A DNA stretch of 64,000 bases from Trichostrongylus colubriformis. Lineage: Eukaryota > Nematoda > Chromadorea > Rhabditida > Trichostrongylidae. Position 1 is the stretch's first letter. The number at the start of each line of letters is the position of its first letter. A program made the translations under genes and the position numbers. Shown here piece after piece: positions 10,990-24,359 of this stretch. The notes under the pieces were generated by a model. It had not been told where the DNA came from. It saw only the letters and a program-made list of their open reading frames with translations, and did no database searches. Where the stretch lies: assembly GCA_963978905.1 (NCBI GenBank), contig OZ022261.1:18027582-18091581 (forward strand). Direction: 5' to 3'.

Positions 10990-11260
10990 AGGCAACCAAA
11001 AAAGTTCGTGCGGTTTTTTCTAATTGATATTTCTATGCAATGTATCGCTGAACATCGCTGAAACTTTGAAGTTTCAGCGATTTTGGTGAAAACGAGTTGT
11101 TGCATCGACGTGCACCAAATTGGTGCAAACGCCAAAAACGGATGTCATATTCGTGATCAGTACCCCGTATAACCCCCTTGGGCAAAGTTTCAGCGAAGTT
11201 CAGCGATACATTGCATAGAAATATCAATTAGAAAGAATCGCATGAACTTTTTTGGTTGCC
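10990..11260. mobile_element. Small palindromic mariner-type MITE
   Basis: The outer arms begin GGCAACCAAAAAAGTTC and continue through a segment ending ATGCAATGTATCGCTGAA, forming an inverted repeat of about 70 bp on each side. TA follows the right end at 11261-11262. The left flank also has TA, offset by one base. No coding capacity is visible. Confidence 0.8.
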
Positions 11261-11766
11261 TAATATTTCCTGACTATCGCATTCCATGCTCATCGCATTC
11301 CATGCTACGTATGTATCATCATTACTTGCATATCAGCACGATGGCATTAGAAAAGTGGTGAGCTTTTGTCTTACCTTAGAGTGGCAGCGAGGTGAGCGGG
11401 ACCATCTACATACTTGTGCAAGAACGGACTTTCGCATTATGGCGGGATGATCACTCATCGCCAAGCTTCTTCTCCCCTAAACCGAGCTGTGGAATACGCG
11501 AAGCGATTGCGTCGCAATCTGGTCGAATACAGCATGTACAATTTTAATGCACTGCAGCACGACGTGTGAAGCAAATAAATACGGTAGAGCAAAAATGATT
11601 CATATGGAGAGGATAATGGAGAGTTTGGAAAATGGGGTGAATGCAAGCAAGACGCTATCATCAACCGAGGATGAACTGAAATTATTTAAGCTGGGCTGAA
11701 TTAATAAGAATTCCTTCTTCTGCCAAAAAAACTGTTTGAGGTTATGTTCTATATAGGGAGAAATGA

Positions 11767-11861
11767 ATAGCAGTTGGCGCAAATACGATCGCCGCACCTC
11801 TTACCCGAACGTCTCGCTGAGGGTGTCGCTGAGCGAAATCCTGACATAAGGGTTCACACCC
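11767..11861. repeat. One end of a GGGTGTGTACCC-family MITE
   Basis: The tract GCGAAATCCTGACATAAGGG followed by TTCACACCC is the right terminus of the Mutator-like MITE family. The sequence to its left resembles the family's G+C-rich interior, but no matching left end is visible. Confidence 0.6.
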
Positions 11862-14800
11862 CGAAAGGGCACAACGGGAGTCGATGATTCTTCGACAAGG
11901 GGGTCGCAGTTGTCCGGACAGGATCGGGGTAACACCTGCAGGGGTCAACGATAAGCACTAGAATCTAAACTCTCAATAACAGATGAGAAGCGTTGGATAT
12001 TTCACCACTGCGGACCCGTGTGAGAAAATGTGAAAGTGTTTTTTTGCCTCAGGTGAGAACAGCATAGCGCATTGCAACTGTACAATCTGGCAACAGTTAC
12101 TGATATTGCAGAGGTCAAAGAGGGTATGGTCGAATTTGGTTCCCGCAGAGGGGGAGGGGGGGGGGGTGGGGGATCGTACTAAAGCGGCAATTTTTCTCAG
12201 TCAGCACCTGGGAGAGCCCTGCACCCGGATCACGACAATCGCTTGGCGGGCAGAAATGGTATCAGATAATGAAGGAAGAGGCTCCTCTTCTACTCAACTG
12301 TTTTTTCCATACAGTATTTTGCGTTTTTGTGTGAGGTAGTTGGGTCGTTGTTTCATGCTGCATCAGGCGAAGAAATGAGAACCAATTTTACTGTGTGAAC
12401 CACTCCGCGAAGAGGGCTCCCATATCGGATGCACATTCGTCGCAGCTCCCTCTAAGTACTTACCCTAGTCGTTCGGAAGAAAACGAGAAAAGCTTATCAA
12501 TTTTTCGTTCTCGCTATATCTCTTTTCTGCCTAAAGCTCCCATAAAGACTGTATATCATTGGTTTCGCAACTTGAGTTCTACGAGAGGCTTTTTTTGCAG
12601 GTCGTGAAAATCCTAAATTTATATGTGCTATTTCCGCTGAATGGCATTCGATTCATTACGAAGCAGTGCCGGTCACTATTTTGACCAGAAGGCAAATGCC
12701 AGAACTATTAGATCGGTCAAAAAGTGCAATCCATCTTCAGCTAGGCAAGCTTCGAAAAATCATTCCTATGTTCAAACTCATTTGCTTGCGACCAAACAAA
12801 CCATGCTCGATTCAGCGCACTTTTCTCAGCGATCAGTAATCAGATCTTATTTCTGTATTTGAAAATTCCTTTCCTCAGAATCCAAAAACTGTCGAGTGGC
12901 GATTTTGACAGCATTCTCTTTCTAGAACTACCTCCAAAAGTCGCTTTGAAGCTCGAAAAAAGTGGTAAACTACTTGAGAAAATCCAAGATTGACAAAGAG
13001 TAAAGCAGAACTTTTACACCTGATGTCGTAGAATTTTTGTCGCTCATCTTCGGATGTGCGAGGGGGGGGGGGGGTGAGGGGGTTCGCGCCGCCGTGGGAA
13101 GCAATCGTGCCTAACCCGTTCATTGAAGGAGAATTATTTTCGACGAATTCCGGTGTGTTTTCATTGTAGAATTCCAATGCTATGTAAAGAACTCGTTCGT
13201 AGAATTTTAGACGACCACGCTCAGAAGAGAGCATGGAAAAGTGACTGAAGAGCGTTCATTTTCGACCTTTGTTTCTCTAGACATAAAAATGTAAGGCTCC
13301 TCTCCTGCTATCCACGACTTGACAGCGTCCCTTCCGAAATTGGTCATTTTCCGAGCTAACTGTCACGTTGTCTGGGAGCTCTGAGGCATCGTGCCAGCAG
13401 CCAAACCTCGTGTTTTTTTGTAGTCTGAAATAACGGCCAGACATCTTTCCTACTGCAAATCTCCCCAGGGCTTTAAATGTAGACCGAGAAGCAGGCTATT
13501 CCTTGAAGACAGCATTAGGGGTAATGCAGTAATGCAGAAATCTCTACAAGAAGTCACTCAAATGGTAGTCCTGGGCCTAGGAAGGCTATCTGTGGCGAAA
13601 TCCCGGTAAAACAGCGCCCCTCCGAGCTGTAGAAGCGCTGCAAAACGCCGCAATCGTCCAACTGTTCCGCCTCTTGCATACAACGATCCCGCCTCCCGAT
13701 GACGTAATTCCCGATTGACTGGGGTGGGAGCGGCCAAGGAGATGCGGCAGGATCGAGGTTTTGCGGCGTGCTTCGCAGTTTTAGCTTGAAGCTCACTCTA
13801 AAAAGTAGATGCTGTTGTATATCCAAACATTCCCTTGTGTTTACTTAGCAACATGCCAATAAAAAACTAGATCCGATTACCCGCCTCTTGACGGGAAGGT
13901 CGTCCGCGCCTAGAACGAACGGCGGGAAGGGGGTCCTATTTTTTCGGGTTTTTGACTATTTCCATCCGTTTTTTCTCCACTGTCCTGTCACTAGGCATCT
14001 CGATATTCATATGCACTACTTCTTTTACTTTTCGTCCGACTTTCCCCTAATGCTGCCTTTAAAGTGGTATCTCAATAATCCGAAAACCGCGAGTGAATCA
14101 CGAATGAAGAATCACGAAGAAAAAGTCAGTGAGCAAAACGGCAGGGATTTTTGTCCGATCTAGCAGAAGTATTCTTTAACGTTTCCAACGGTTTTCATGC
14201 AAATTAGCATTACCGCTGCTTAAGCGTTATCGCCGCTTACTGTATTTCACAAAAATGTCGCTATCTGTAAGAGAGACCAGTTTTCTGTTCGAAACGGGTT
14301 CCAATTTCTGACCGAAGGAAAAGTAAACATTAAAAAAAGTAAATCGCAATGTCATCTTTGTTGTTTTTTTTTGGATCAGAATAGATGTAGTACTTTCAAA
14401 AGTGGGTGAATATTTCATCTTTTTGGCTTTATTTTGTTGCCCCCTTATAGCTTCAATGTCAAGTACATATGTTGTAGCGGACAGGGCAACGCACACGTTC
14501 AGCGATCCTATGATGGACACCGAATTTCTCGTAAGGAATCCCGCATTCGCATTTTTCAGATTTCGATTTTTCAGTCATGAAGGGTTAAGGCGAAAACAAA
14601 AGACACGTATTGATTAAGCGATTGCCTGATTGCTTGATCCCGGAAACCACTGACGCCTGACCGTTTAATAAGTACCTAGCTTATCCTTCACGTCCCATCG
14701 CCTGATAGTCGTCTGTCCGCCCAATCACATAATCGATTTTCATTTTGTGCATGCTAAGCTGCACAATCATCCAATCTCCCGAAATGCATGTGCGATAGCC

Positions 14801-15311
14801 AACTCCTGGCACTAGCATCCATTCGAAATGGACTCGGAAATTGGCTTTCAACCCGGAAGCTTGCAATCTGAGTGTCGATGACTTTCCGAGAGAGAAAATA
14901 GTATTTACGGCTGACTCGAGTATTAAGATTTGCCCAGTTACTACTCTTACAAGGGGAGGTCAACGGGTCAGCCTGGCATTTTCAATGAGGTGCGCATAAT
15001 CGCCGTATGCGCCTCGAAACGGTGAACTCCAATCTGCTCTCAAAATTTGCGAAACTACTTCACGAACGAAGTTACGAAGGTTTTTTGAATGAGCCATACG
15101 GTTACATAGCATATGCGGACACCCGTAGTGCGCGAGCCACTGTTCTCGGGCGGAAGCGGTGTTATTTCATGTGAACATCGAATCACCTCTGGTGACAAGT
15201 ATTTTGCTGAACTGAAATTTCACCACTATACGCTAAGATTCCTGGGTAAAATGATGGGATCATAGATAGAATAAGTGATATTTTCCTTTATGAAAAGCTA
15301 TAATCGATATA
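11862..15311. other. Intronic sequence with G-tracts and dispersed repeat
   Basis: Holds long G-runs at about 12147-12171 and 13062-13075. A minus open frame at 13554-13826 has no recognisable domain. A stretch at about 15037-15140 resembles 49793-49925 (shared GAAGTTACGAAGGTTTTT-type and GCGCGAGCCA segments) and is probably a dispersed repeat. No supported exon seen. Confidence 0.35.
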
Positions 15312-16233
15312 CAGGGTGTCCCAAAATTATGGGCGCCTGGACTCGTGTTTCTTCGTAGTCCTCTATGCAATTGTATCAATCCTATTTCTTTCATTTGCTG
15401 GTCAGCGGGTGCACAGGATCTTCTTCTACCGAGACGCAAGCTTGTCGTGGTGAAGCTCATGGTATTCTCGAGATCTCAGAAATGTTTCAAATGCACTTCG
15501 CTGTCATTCGCTTAAACAGTGACACGCACCCCACCGTACTTTTGTTCAAGCGAAAAACATTCCACGTCCTGAACCGTTAAGGGCAACCCACTGTGGCCAA
15601 CAACGCTGGTAGGGTACACCATGCCGATAGAGTGTTTGGGTACCAGCAAGAGGGTCCCAGTAGTGATTGAGGGTCCAATAATGACACGCTGTTGGTTTCC
15701 GTCAATTTCGGCGTAGGCTTGCGGGAGTGTGAACATGAGGACCTTGCTGTTAGACATAATAAAGCACTGCCCTATCCAGTCTTTCGCAACAGTACTTGGT
15801 GAGTTCAGCGACAAGGCGCTTTAGTTTATAGAATCAAATTGATACAAAAGCGCTGCCGACCCGATTTTTTCGAATTCATCACTTTTCGAAACCTCCGTCA
15901 AATCTCCCAAAACATGATTCCATTGATGTCCTGTCGGGTCCTCAACTAAAAGTGAGCTCTGGCGAGTCAGCCATCCTAGTATGGAGTCACATAAGATAGC
16001 CCTGAGAAAGATTTGGGAAGGAATGTATGGAAAAACATGCGTGTCATGGGTGGTTGAGTGATAGAGAGACTTTGAGCTTGTATCCTTGTCGGGGCAGGAA
16101 GACTTATGATATGACTGCTGTGTCTTGTTATATAAGATGTGAGCAAAGTCGTAAATAGGTTGATTTTTCATTCACTCTATTGACGCCAACAAAATATTGC
16201 AGTAAATTGGCGCCCGTAATTACGAGACACCTG
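15312..16233. mobile_element. TIR element with CAGGGTGTCCC tip, TA target, 922 bp
   Basis: The left end reads CAGGGTGTCCCAAAATTATG, then GGCGCC. The right end is an inverted, partly diverged copy (CAGGTGTCTCGTAATTACG, then GGCGCC). TA flanks both sides (15310-15311 and 16234-16235). The interior holds one long minus-strand reading frame, described separately. Tip and target fit a Tc1/mariner-type element, but no DDE transposase landmarks are seen. Confidence 0.75.
15512..16171 (-). CDS. Unidentified reading frame inside the 15312-16233 element
   Basis: From an ATG at 16171 the minus strand is open for about 219 codons in one frame, ending near 15512, with one in-frame TAA at about 15821-15823. 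Peptides include NQPIYDFAHILYNKTQQS, TGHQWNHVLGDLTEVSK and LPQAYAEIDGNQQRVIIG. None resembles the helix-turn-helix or catalytic blocks of a Tc1/mariner transposase. It may be captured host sequence or an unrelated element protein. It fills most of the element and lacks simple repeats, which argues against pure chance. Any function is unknown. Confidence 0.4.
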
Positions 16234-16235
16234 TA

Positions 16236-17651
16236 TACCTACTACTGGTACTTATTGCAGCAAACAAGTAGCAGGCGCCAAAGATGAGCATGTCCTTGGC
16301 AAGAGTCAGCAATGCTTTTATGTTGAATCTGTTGCCGTTTAATTACGCAGGGGGCCTTCAAATGTACAAATCAGAGAGCAACGAAAGAGATGAAAGTTTT
16401 GGCGCAAAACAATCGTGGAATGTTCCTCTAGAAGGGTGAGCAAGCTGAAGCTTACCACTTCCTTTGTCATGAATATATAGAGCCTTCTGTCGGCACAGTC
16501 GGGCTCTAGAGCACCTACGGTTTCAGGGTCCGCCCCATAGAGCAGAGCCACCATTCGAAAAGGGTTTCTCGTGGGAAGCTTCCCAAGGACTGATTCTTTT
16601 GTTCATGGGAGTCACAGAGCTCTCGCTGCTTGGACAGCGCTCCTATGATCCGAAGTGCCATTTTTCATGCCTCAAACCCGCTTCCAGGTGAGTTTCAAGG
16701 GCGATGGCACGTTCTCGCTCTTGCAAATGAAGAGTGTTAGGATCCCGGAGAAAACGGATGAACACCACCCAAATGTATCCTCTCAGGTACCTGGAGTGAA
16801 CGGACCACAGCAAGGTTGTGAACGAGGGCGACCGAATTTCTGATTTTGCCGAGTTGAGGTGACATATCATGTTGACGCAGAAAGTTCCCGTCTCTGCTCG
16901 TGCAAAAGGCTGTTACAGAGTTTGGTGATAGTGCGAGGTAAGTTCTTGAATGTGGGGATGGGAATACCTCGTAAGAATCTGCTGAAGTTGACTAATACAG
17001 GGTTGAAAACAAAGAAGGAAAAACTACTTCTTTTGGCGCTTCCTGTATAAACTTCCGCAGCCATAGTAACCCATTTTCGTTATCAGTAGTATAATGTGTG
17101 ATTGACTTTCAGTGTATCAGTGTTAATGTTTTAATGGTGGTCCGTTTTCATGCATCTATACATTGAATCTGTGCTCAATAGGAAATAATAATTGCTCGAA
17201 AACGATCAATCAAATGAACCGCTTTGCTATGGTTTCTTCAGGGCTGTTTCGCCTTTGCAGAGGCGAATTGCTGATCACCTTGACCCCTAGGTGGTCCAAC
17301 TACCTGCCCGTCAACTACTCTAACGCGCGTCTGCATATCACACTGATAATGACGAGCTCAGTAACGGGGATTCAAATATTACGACCACATAATTTAGTAC
17401 ACCAGAATGACAGTTTATGAAATTCGTGAAAACCCATCCTTTTCTAATTTCAAAGCGGAAATACCGGATTTTATTACGTTGTCACTTTTTCATGTTTCTT
17501 CATACATCCTGATCTGATGAGAACAGCAGCGGATCCTTATATCTTTTATCAATGCTAGACGTGGTTCTGCAGTAAGGACTGGAGTCGTTTCTTAATCTAT
17601 TCCGGTAGTGAAGCCAGGTCACTTATCTACCTTATTTATTAATTGTTGTTA
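16236..17651. other. Intronic sequence, weak open frames only
   Basis: Short open frames on both strands (for example 16339-16554 minus and 17163-17420 plus) have no recognisable domain and no convincing splice pair. The plus frame at 17163-17420 lies upstream of the coding-like exon at 17652 and could be related to it. Confidence 0.3.
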
Positions 17652-17878
17652 GAATCCTTTATGGAAAAGTATCCCAGATCAAGTGACGAACGGTACTCAA
17701 ATTTGGTGCCAATGGAGTCAATTGGCCGCCGTGTTGCTCAATTTCCGGGACGAGTCGCATTGCCCCTGTTGTGCTGCACTCCTGGCATTCCAGAATCAGA
17801 CGTCTGTATACGCGAATTATCTCTCAGAGAGCCTCTCAGAAGAACCCTTAGTGATGATTTGGGTCAATCGTGAAACAT
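17652..17878 (+). CDS. Candidate exon, Cys/Trp-containing, unidentified
   Basis: After GTTGTTAG the + strand reads NPLWKSIPDQVTNGTQIWCQ and then, among others, NFRDESHCPCCAALLAFQNQ and SVYANYLSESLSEEPL, to a stop at 17878. A possible donor GTGATG lies at 17850. Composition is protein-like, with one potential N-glycosylation site (NQT). The phase does not fit the TSC22 long-isoform chain, so it may be a separate nested gene or a pseudogene fragment. I do not recognise it. Confidence 0.4.
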
Positions 17879-17879
17879 G

Positions 17880-20668
17880 AAAGATATGTCCAATGCAACA
17901 GTAGAGATGGAAAGGAATGAAACGGGCAAAAGCTGGGAGCTGCGGGATCAAAGACGTGTATTTGGGCCTTACGCATCATTGAAGGGGTGATGCACACAAA
18001 AAATCCCGCACTGAAACTTGCCCGCCCTCCGTAGCTCCGCCGTCGTGGGACCCATCGGACGAAAATGGGCCCCAACGAGGCCCTGAGACTCGCTTTTCAA
18101 TTCAAGTTTTGTCACATATTATCTCTACGGATCTTGCCACTTCTCTACACTGAACGATCCGATTTTGATTCTCTTCATTCCCATTGATCCCTTTACCGAA
18201 CAGAAACTCATTGGCCCACGCAAATTTTTGTAGCTTTTTCACTGAAAGCACTCATTTTTGGGTTTTTTCACTGACACTGTTGGAAAATTTATTTAATAAT
18301 TAGAGCAAATGGAGTTAAAGCCCGTGGACAGTCCCAAGTAATCGTGCTCTACATACTGCTCTACATGCTGGTTTCATGTGCTGCTTGAAGCAAGCGACTA
18401 CATACCTCTCTGTTCTACTTAAAGACCTCCCATCACTTTGGCGCTGGTTGACTTATCTTTCAATTTCCACTGGAACAACAAGGAGGGAAGGAGTCTATAG
18501 GCTTCCTGCAATGTAAATATATTGTAAGCCGTTCCTATTCATTTAAGGTCTCGATTTTGAGTGATCCCAGTAGTTTATTCATTACCCCTGTATCGAAGCG
18601 GCTATTCAGTGAGCAACCAATGGCTATTCAATGAGTGCCTATTCTTCCTGCAAACGTGCAATGTTCCTTTGAAGACAGGTTCACGGTGACGACGGAAATA
18701 GAGTCTGGAAAGAAATGTTCTCCTAATGGGGCGATCTTTGAAAGAATGGTTCATGTCGAAATTCTCGTTGAATTTTTTTTCTTTTTCTGCGCCTCCTTGA
18801 GATCTCCATCGCTGCTTCGCCGGCGTGCTTTTCGCAGGGGTGGATGCGGCGGAGTAGCCGCCGAGCAACGTTGGCAACGCCGTCGTATGTGACCTCGCTG
18901 TCTGCACCTCCCCATACGTGATGCAGAGTGCGCGAAAGCACCTCCTCGATTAGGATCAGTGTTAGAAAAAGAGCCTCTTATCCGGTTCTAACCGCTTCAT
19001 TCTGTTCCTTGTCTACTATTGCACTATTTAGTACTTCTGCTTTCATATTCCACAATCTTCATTACCGAGACAGTTTATCTAGCTTGAGATCTGTGTAGTT
19101 TTGAATTTCAGCGCCAATGTGAACCGAATATAGTAAACAATACACGGCTAAATTGCTTAGGCGCATCGATAATGTTCATGAAATAATGACGGAAATACCT
19201 AGACTTGCTCAAAGGACTCCTTACAGTGCCTGCAGAACTCAGAAGCAAGGTGTGACGTTACCCTGGTAACACTATAGAGGTACGGTCACAACAAAATGTG
19301 GCACAACTGCAATTCACTATTTTTTTGACTTCGATGAATGGACTCAATAATTCATCCGTTTGTAATTTTTTTGATAATCATCGGTTTTTGTTGAATATCA
19401 TCTTCAAAATGACGAGTTCGGCCAAGTCGGTCGGTATCGGATCCGAAAACACTCGAGATCACGTTTCGACTTTTTCACGTGGTTTCCGCCACGGGGCGCC
19501 TGCCTGCTGTTTGTTGATCGAAAGCAGCCGCTCTTGTCTCGGTTCGTTTCGTGCCCTCAACCTCAACTGGGCCTTCTCATATTAACCGAGTAAAAGTTTC
19601 ATATCTCTAGCATGCATATAACCACAATTTCACCTTGCTTCGTAGAACGGCAATACTTCTTTGAGAGCTGTGATTCTTGAGGCATCCGGTTTCAGCGCTA
19701 ATTATTCTCGGTGGAGATACGTCCCGGGTAACTTCTATTGAGATGCGCAATATCGTTTGTATATGCATTCTGCGTATACAGTAACTTGCTGTCGAGCGTT
19801 AGAAACCTTCCTATTTCACTATGGACGCTATGGCGGCGGCGACTTGAACCCGGAGTCGGTGGGCGCAAACGATACAGTTATTTTGCCCGAATATCGGCCC
19901 TGTTGTGTAACAGCTGCTCTCTGAGCCCTGCATCAGCCTTTCTCTAATTTCGCTCTAATTTCGCTCTAATATATTTAGCTGATTATTTGATAAATGAGTC
20001 TGTTTTCAACACTGTCTGGACAACAGTCCATTATCATCGATTATCCATCCATTCCTTCAAACTTCAAAGTATGCGATCATAAAGAAGAAAGAGTTTTTCG
20101 TTCTTACCCTATGGTTCTTTCTGTTTCGATATCCTCGTAGGAAATCTCTAGTTGCTTCCACCCCAGGTCGTAGCGCCTTTATGAAAAGAACTTTCACCTG
20201 GAAATTACAAGGGCATCTGCTAACGATCATTTGACTTATAGGGTTGGCCATATTCTTGTTGCGCGTGCCTTCATTATTTCAGGATTGATTAACCCAAGCG
20301 ATTTTGTCCCTTTCATCATTTCTAGGATCGATGGAGCAGGGCAGTTTTTCTTGTTGTTGTCGCTTGTGCAACTTCCTCCGGTGCTCGTTCAATCAAACGA
20401 ATGAACCCATTCACAATGGAGTCGACCACTCAACATACTCAAGCATGAATAGCGTTCTGCAAAGTGCAAAACATTATGTGACGCCATAACACAGAGAACA
20501 GAATATAAGTTGTATGCACACAGAATAACTCAATAGTAAATAGACATTTTTAGTATGAGCTAGAATAGTTCATCTCTTTCTATTACGTGACTGAGTTGCC
20601 GCTGATTAACAACATGGGCCATTATCAGTTCATTTTTTCTTACTAAATCAATCGGATTGGCCTGGCCT
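17880..20668. other. Intronic sequence, nothing recognised
   Basis: Open frames around 18600-18940 on both strands overlap each other and show no domain. No bounded element or supported exon found. Confidence 0.35.
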
Positions 20669-20890
20669 GCTGATGGAGGCAAATCCTCCTATGGGCCACC
20701 CAGGGCACTCCCAGATGCCGAGGAAAATAGCCGCTTCAGTACGACCCCCTCTACGAGAACCAAAACGACCCCTTTTCTTGACCTGTACAAAGCCAGTATC
20801 TGTTTTACCGGATTGCATAGTTGCAATGTGCTTTATAGCTATGTACTCTTTCCTGGGGCTAAAGATATTTATTCTTCATTTGTCACACGG
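20669..20890. repeat. Dispersed repeat, copy 1 (pairs with 40672-40880)
   Basis: Shared blocks in the same order include CAGGGCACTCCC, GAGGAAAATAG, AGCCGCTTC, CTTTTTCTTGAC-type, GTTGCAATGTG/GTTGTAATGTG and AAGATATT. Both copies are on the + strand. No terminal repeats are obvious, so the element type is unknown. Confidence 0.6.
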
Positions 20891-23817
20891 ATCTGCGGTG
20901 AAATACCCTTTGCTGTCATCTGCTAACGGAAAGTTTAGATTTTTGTGCTTATCGCTCACCTCTTAACTTACGATCCCCCACCTCTTATCCGGTCAAATAA
21001 GACCCCCTGCCGAGGAGTCCCCGACTCTCTGTGTGCCCTGGGGCTACCTGCGGCTGCCCCAAAATGCTGGCTTTGCCGGCTCTGTAGCAGAGGGGGGGAT
21101 GACTCTCTGCTCGCGCACGCATTGGAAGGCAAGGAAGCTCCGGTGGATAGGTAATGCGCAGAGTTGCATATAGTAGTAGTTAAGCCGCCGACCATCATCG
21201 GCTTTGACTGGTGTTGCGAGATACCAAACCTACTTACAGCCCTTACCCATTCAACACGGTCCCCTTTTGAGGCAATAGTAGGCATTGTTGAGCCGAGTAT
21301 GAAAACGAAATCGATGCGCTTGGTAATGCAAAAGTGAAGAAACATGAAAATAAGCCTATGTCTACTGATGATCCCGGGGTCAGACACACTAGAAAAGGGA
21401 TAAGATTGAAATGGGCAGCTGTTTAAAAAACGTCTTCTTTAGAGCTCAGAGGCGCTCCTTTCACAGTGATCTTGCCACATATAATTTTCTCACACCTGTA
21501 TCTTTCATCTGGCTAACCCCTTTGAAAACTTAATTACCCACGGTACCCATATCACCGTCACTTTGAAAATTTTATTACCCTTCGAAACTCTTCCACCGTC
21601 TTTAACTGTTCCAACAACTTCATGTTCACCTTAGTCTATGACCCGTCGTCACCTTCATTACTCCTTATTTATACCCGATAAGACAACAAGGAGCAATAAA
21701 AAATGGTCATGAGTACTCGAAATGCACCCATTATCATATCACTTTCGGCAACTCCCCATTCCCTATCTATGATGTTTTGCGACGGGACGAGAAAAGTCCT
21801 ACTGTTATCCTGCTCATCGCCAGGCTGCACCGGAGCCCAATCACGCATTCTTTAAGTATTGTCACTTGAAGACACTCTCTGCCCTACTACGGGTGGGTCT
21901 CCTTTGCTTCCTTCAGAATCTCATCGCTGACCGCAGAACATTCTTCCCAACGTTTCGGAATCAAACCGAAACTTTTCGGTCTGCGACGACGCATTATGCG
22001 ACGAACGGACAGACCCACCCACCCACGCACAGGCACACGCACCAATCTTCTGGTTTATATATAGGTTTTCAGCGTAACCTCCGCGTACGGCGCGCAGGGT
22101 TAGGCTTAGCTCTTATGTACTATGTGCGCTTAGGTTAGTCCCTACCCAATCCGAGCTCGCGCGACCTCTCCAGCCTGCAATTTGGTCAAGAATGCGACGA
22201 ACGGACAGACACACACAGGCAAACAAACACGCCGAATTTTCGTTTGTGTATAGGTTACTTATATACAAGTTGTAGATACGTGACTGCGTGGGAGATGGCT
22301 CATCACCCTTTAATACTAGCTGGTAATTCCGTGAATGTAATTACCCCGGCTGAGCTCAGACCTCGAGACACTTCCTTGCACATTGATGGGCTAAAGCTTT
22401 GAAGTAGATTTCACATCGGTATTAATGTATCATTCGATTATTACTTTGAGAGGCGTATCTGTCATTCATGTGAATTCTTGGGCATTGATGCGTAGTAATC
22501 CACATGAATAACAACTATTTATTTGTTACAAAGAATTAAATCAATAAGTAGAATTGCCATCCACTATTTGGTGCCATTCAACTTCTAACGAATACATAAA
22601 TCACAGCTATTCAACCGGTCTAATAGGCTTTCTTATACTATGTAGCAAACATAATGCCAATACATGTCTGCATTAAAATGGTTGAAATATTACTCTTATT
22701 ATACTTGTGTATTTTTCTTCTTCAATACATCGCTCAAATGTATAAATGGGCCGCAATTCTCGAAAAGTCACTTTGTTGTCTATGTTCGGTAGAATTCATC
22801 TATGTATGAGAAATACTGAGTATCTACAAGAAAAAAAATTGAAGGATAAGTTGCTAAATCGGGAAAAATACAACGAATTTAAGTTCGAAGTAAGTTTTTC
22901 GTAAGTTAGTCTCACTCGATGGCGCAGAAGCCCACCAGGTACCCATGGGCGGTCTAACAGAGGACTTTCTCGATCATCGCTCGTACATATAAGGGGTGCA
23001 AAGAGTGGTTCGTTCAATAGAACTGTTCAATACTTTCGGAATCCTTTCTTATAGACCCCACCGAAAAGCTTCCGCAAGTTCCCAGAACCTTCCGAGAAAA
23101 TGTTGCAAAAAAATTTTCTGCAACTTAATAATAGCTGACGTTACCATTATTCCGGGTAGAGTTTGGCGTTAAATGCAATATTCTACAGGAAAAGAAGTCC
23201 AACTCTGTCCCATCAATTGGCGTTTCCACGGAAGTGCTTCTTGATGTCTTATCAGCTGCTCTATCTTAGCCCAGAAGCGAGTGACTGCCTAGCAGTACAT
23301 TACGATACTGGATGTCCTTCCTGATACATCATTCGACTCCTTGGTGACAAAAAAAGTAGATTAATTCAATTTGCATGAGAGTAGCTTCTGAAGTGAATAC
23401 CAGTGCAATAGCAAATACATAGCTGAATGAGAAACGATTAAACGAGCCTCACTGGATCTATGTATACCTTTCCTTTTTATACCTGTATACCTTTCCTTTC
23501 CTAGACGATCCTGAGTGTGAGCGCAAAAAAGAAGGTTGACAGGTCACGTGTGGCTCACACTTGAGCAATGATCTCGAACTGTTAAACGTATTTGCATAAT
23601 TAGGTGAATGCCTGCATTCCGATTTCCTCTTGTTTGCCTGCTATCAGACCCTATTTCTTGTGCAAGGACGTAGAACAGATAATGAGATAATACTTCCTGC
23701 TTGGATCATTTGCGGAGTAGGATGAAGGAAGGGTTTACCGCGCGTCGCGGCACCGCACCGGCTCCTATTGCACCGCCCTTATTTTCGCTGTTATATACTC
23801 AGTCCGAATGTTGAGTA
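20891..23817. other. Intronic sequence with short repeats
   Basis: GCGACGAACGGACAGAC occurs twice, near 21998 and 22195. Each copy is followed by an ACACACAGGC-type simple tract. Otherwise no exon or bounded element is supported. Confidence 0.4.
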
Positions 23818-23965
23818 CACCAGAGTCGTAGAACTTTCTCCACGCTTTTCTTGAGTTTTTTTCTCTTCCCATGTACACCCTTTTACATGCGCGAGCACCA
23901 GAACCGTAGAACTTTCTCTAGTATTTTTTCCAGTTCTTTTCCTTCCTATGTACACGTTTTTACAG
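23818..23965. repeat. Two-copy tandem repeat, about 72 bp
   Basis: The pattern CACCAGA..CGTAGAACTTTCTC, then a T-rich tract, then CC.ATGTACACNNTTTTAC occurs twice in direct orientation. Confidence 0.65.
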
Positions 23966-24359
23966 ATTGCAGCCTCTCTGTAAGTGAACTTTCCCAGCGA
24001 ACTGCGCTTCTTATCCATCTGTTGTCGTTCTTACATAAATCAGCTACTGCAATTTTTTTACCTAATTTTTATTTTTCACCCATTTTTGTATGAGATGTCG
24101 CCGCTCCATACAGCTATCACTAACTTCTTCTCTTTTTTGAGGTTAATCCCATCTTCTGATGTAATGTAGTTGCTTCCTTACTGCGCCTTTCTCACCTACA
24201 TAATAGAATATTCGGTTGAGCAACGTCTCACATTATGGCTTCTTCCTATCGGTTTCCGCGGCGCTAATCCCCGCTTAGTCGGAAGGTACACTGCTCTTAT
24301 CAGTCTTGGCCATTCGCCTCTTTCTGGAGCGCTTTTGGCCGTTACACTTCCAATTACTA

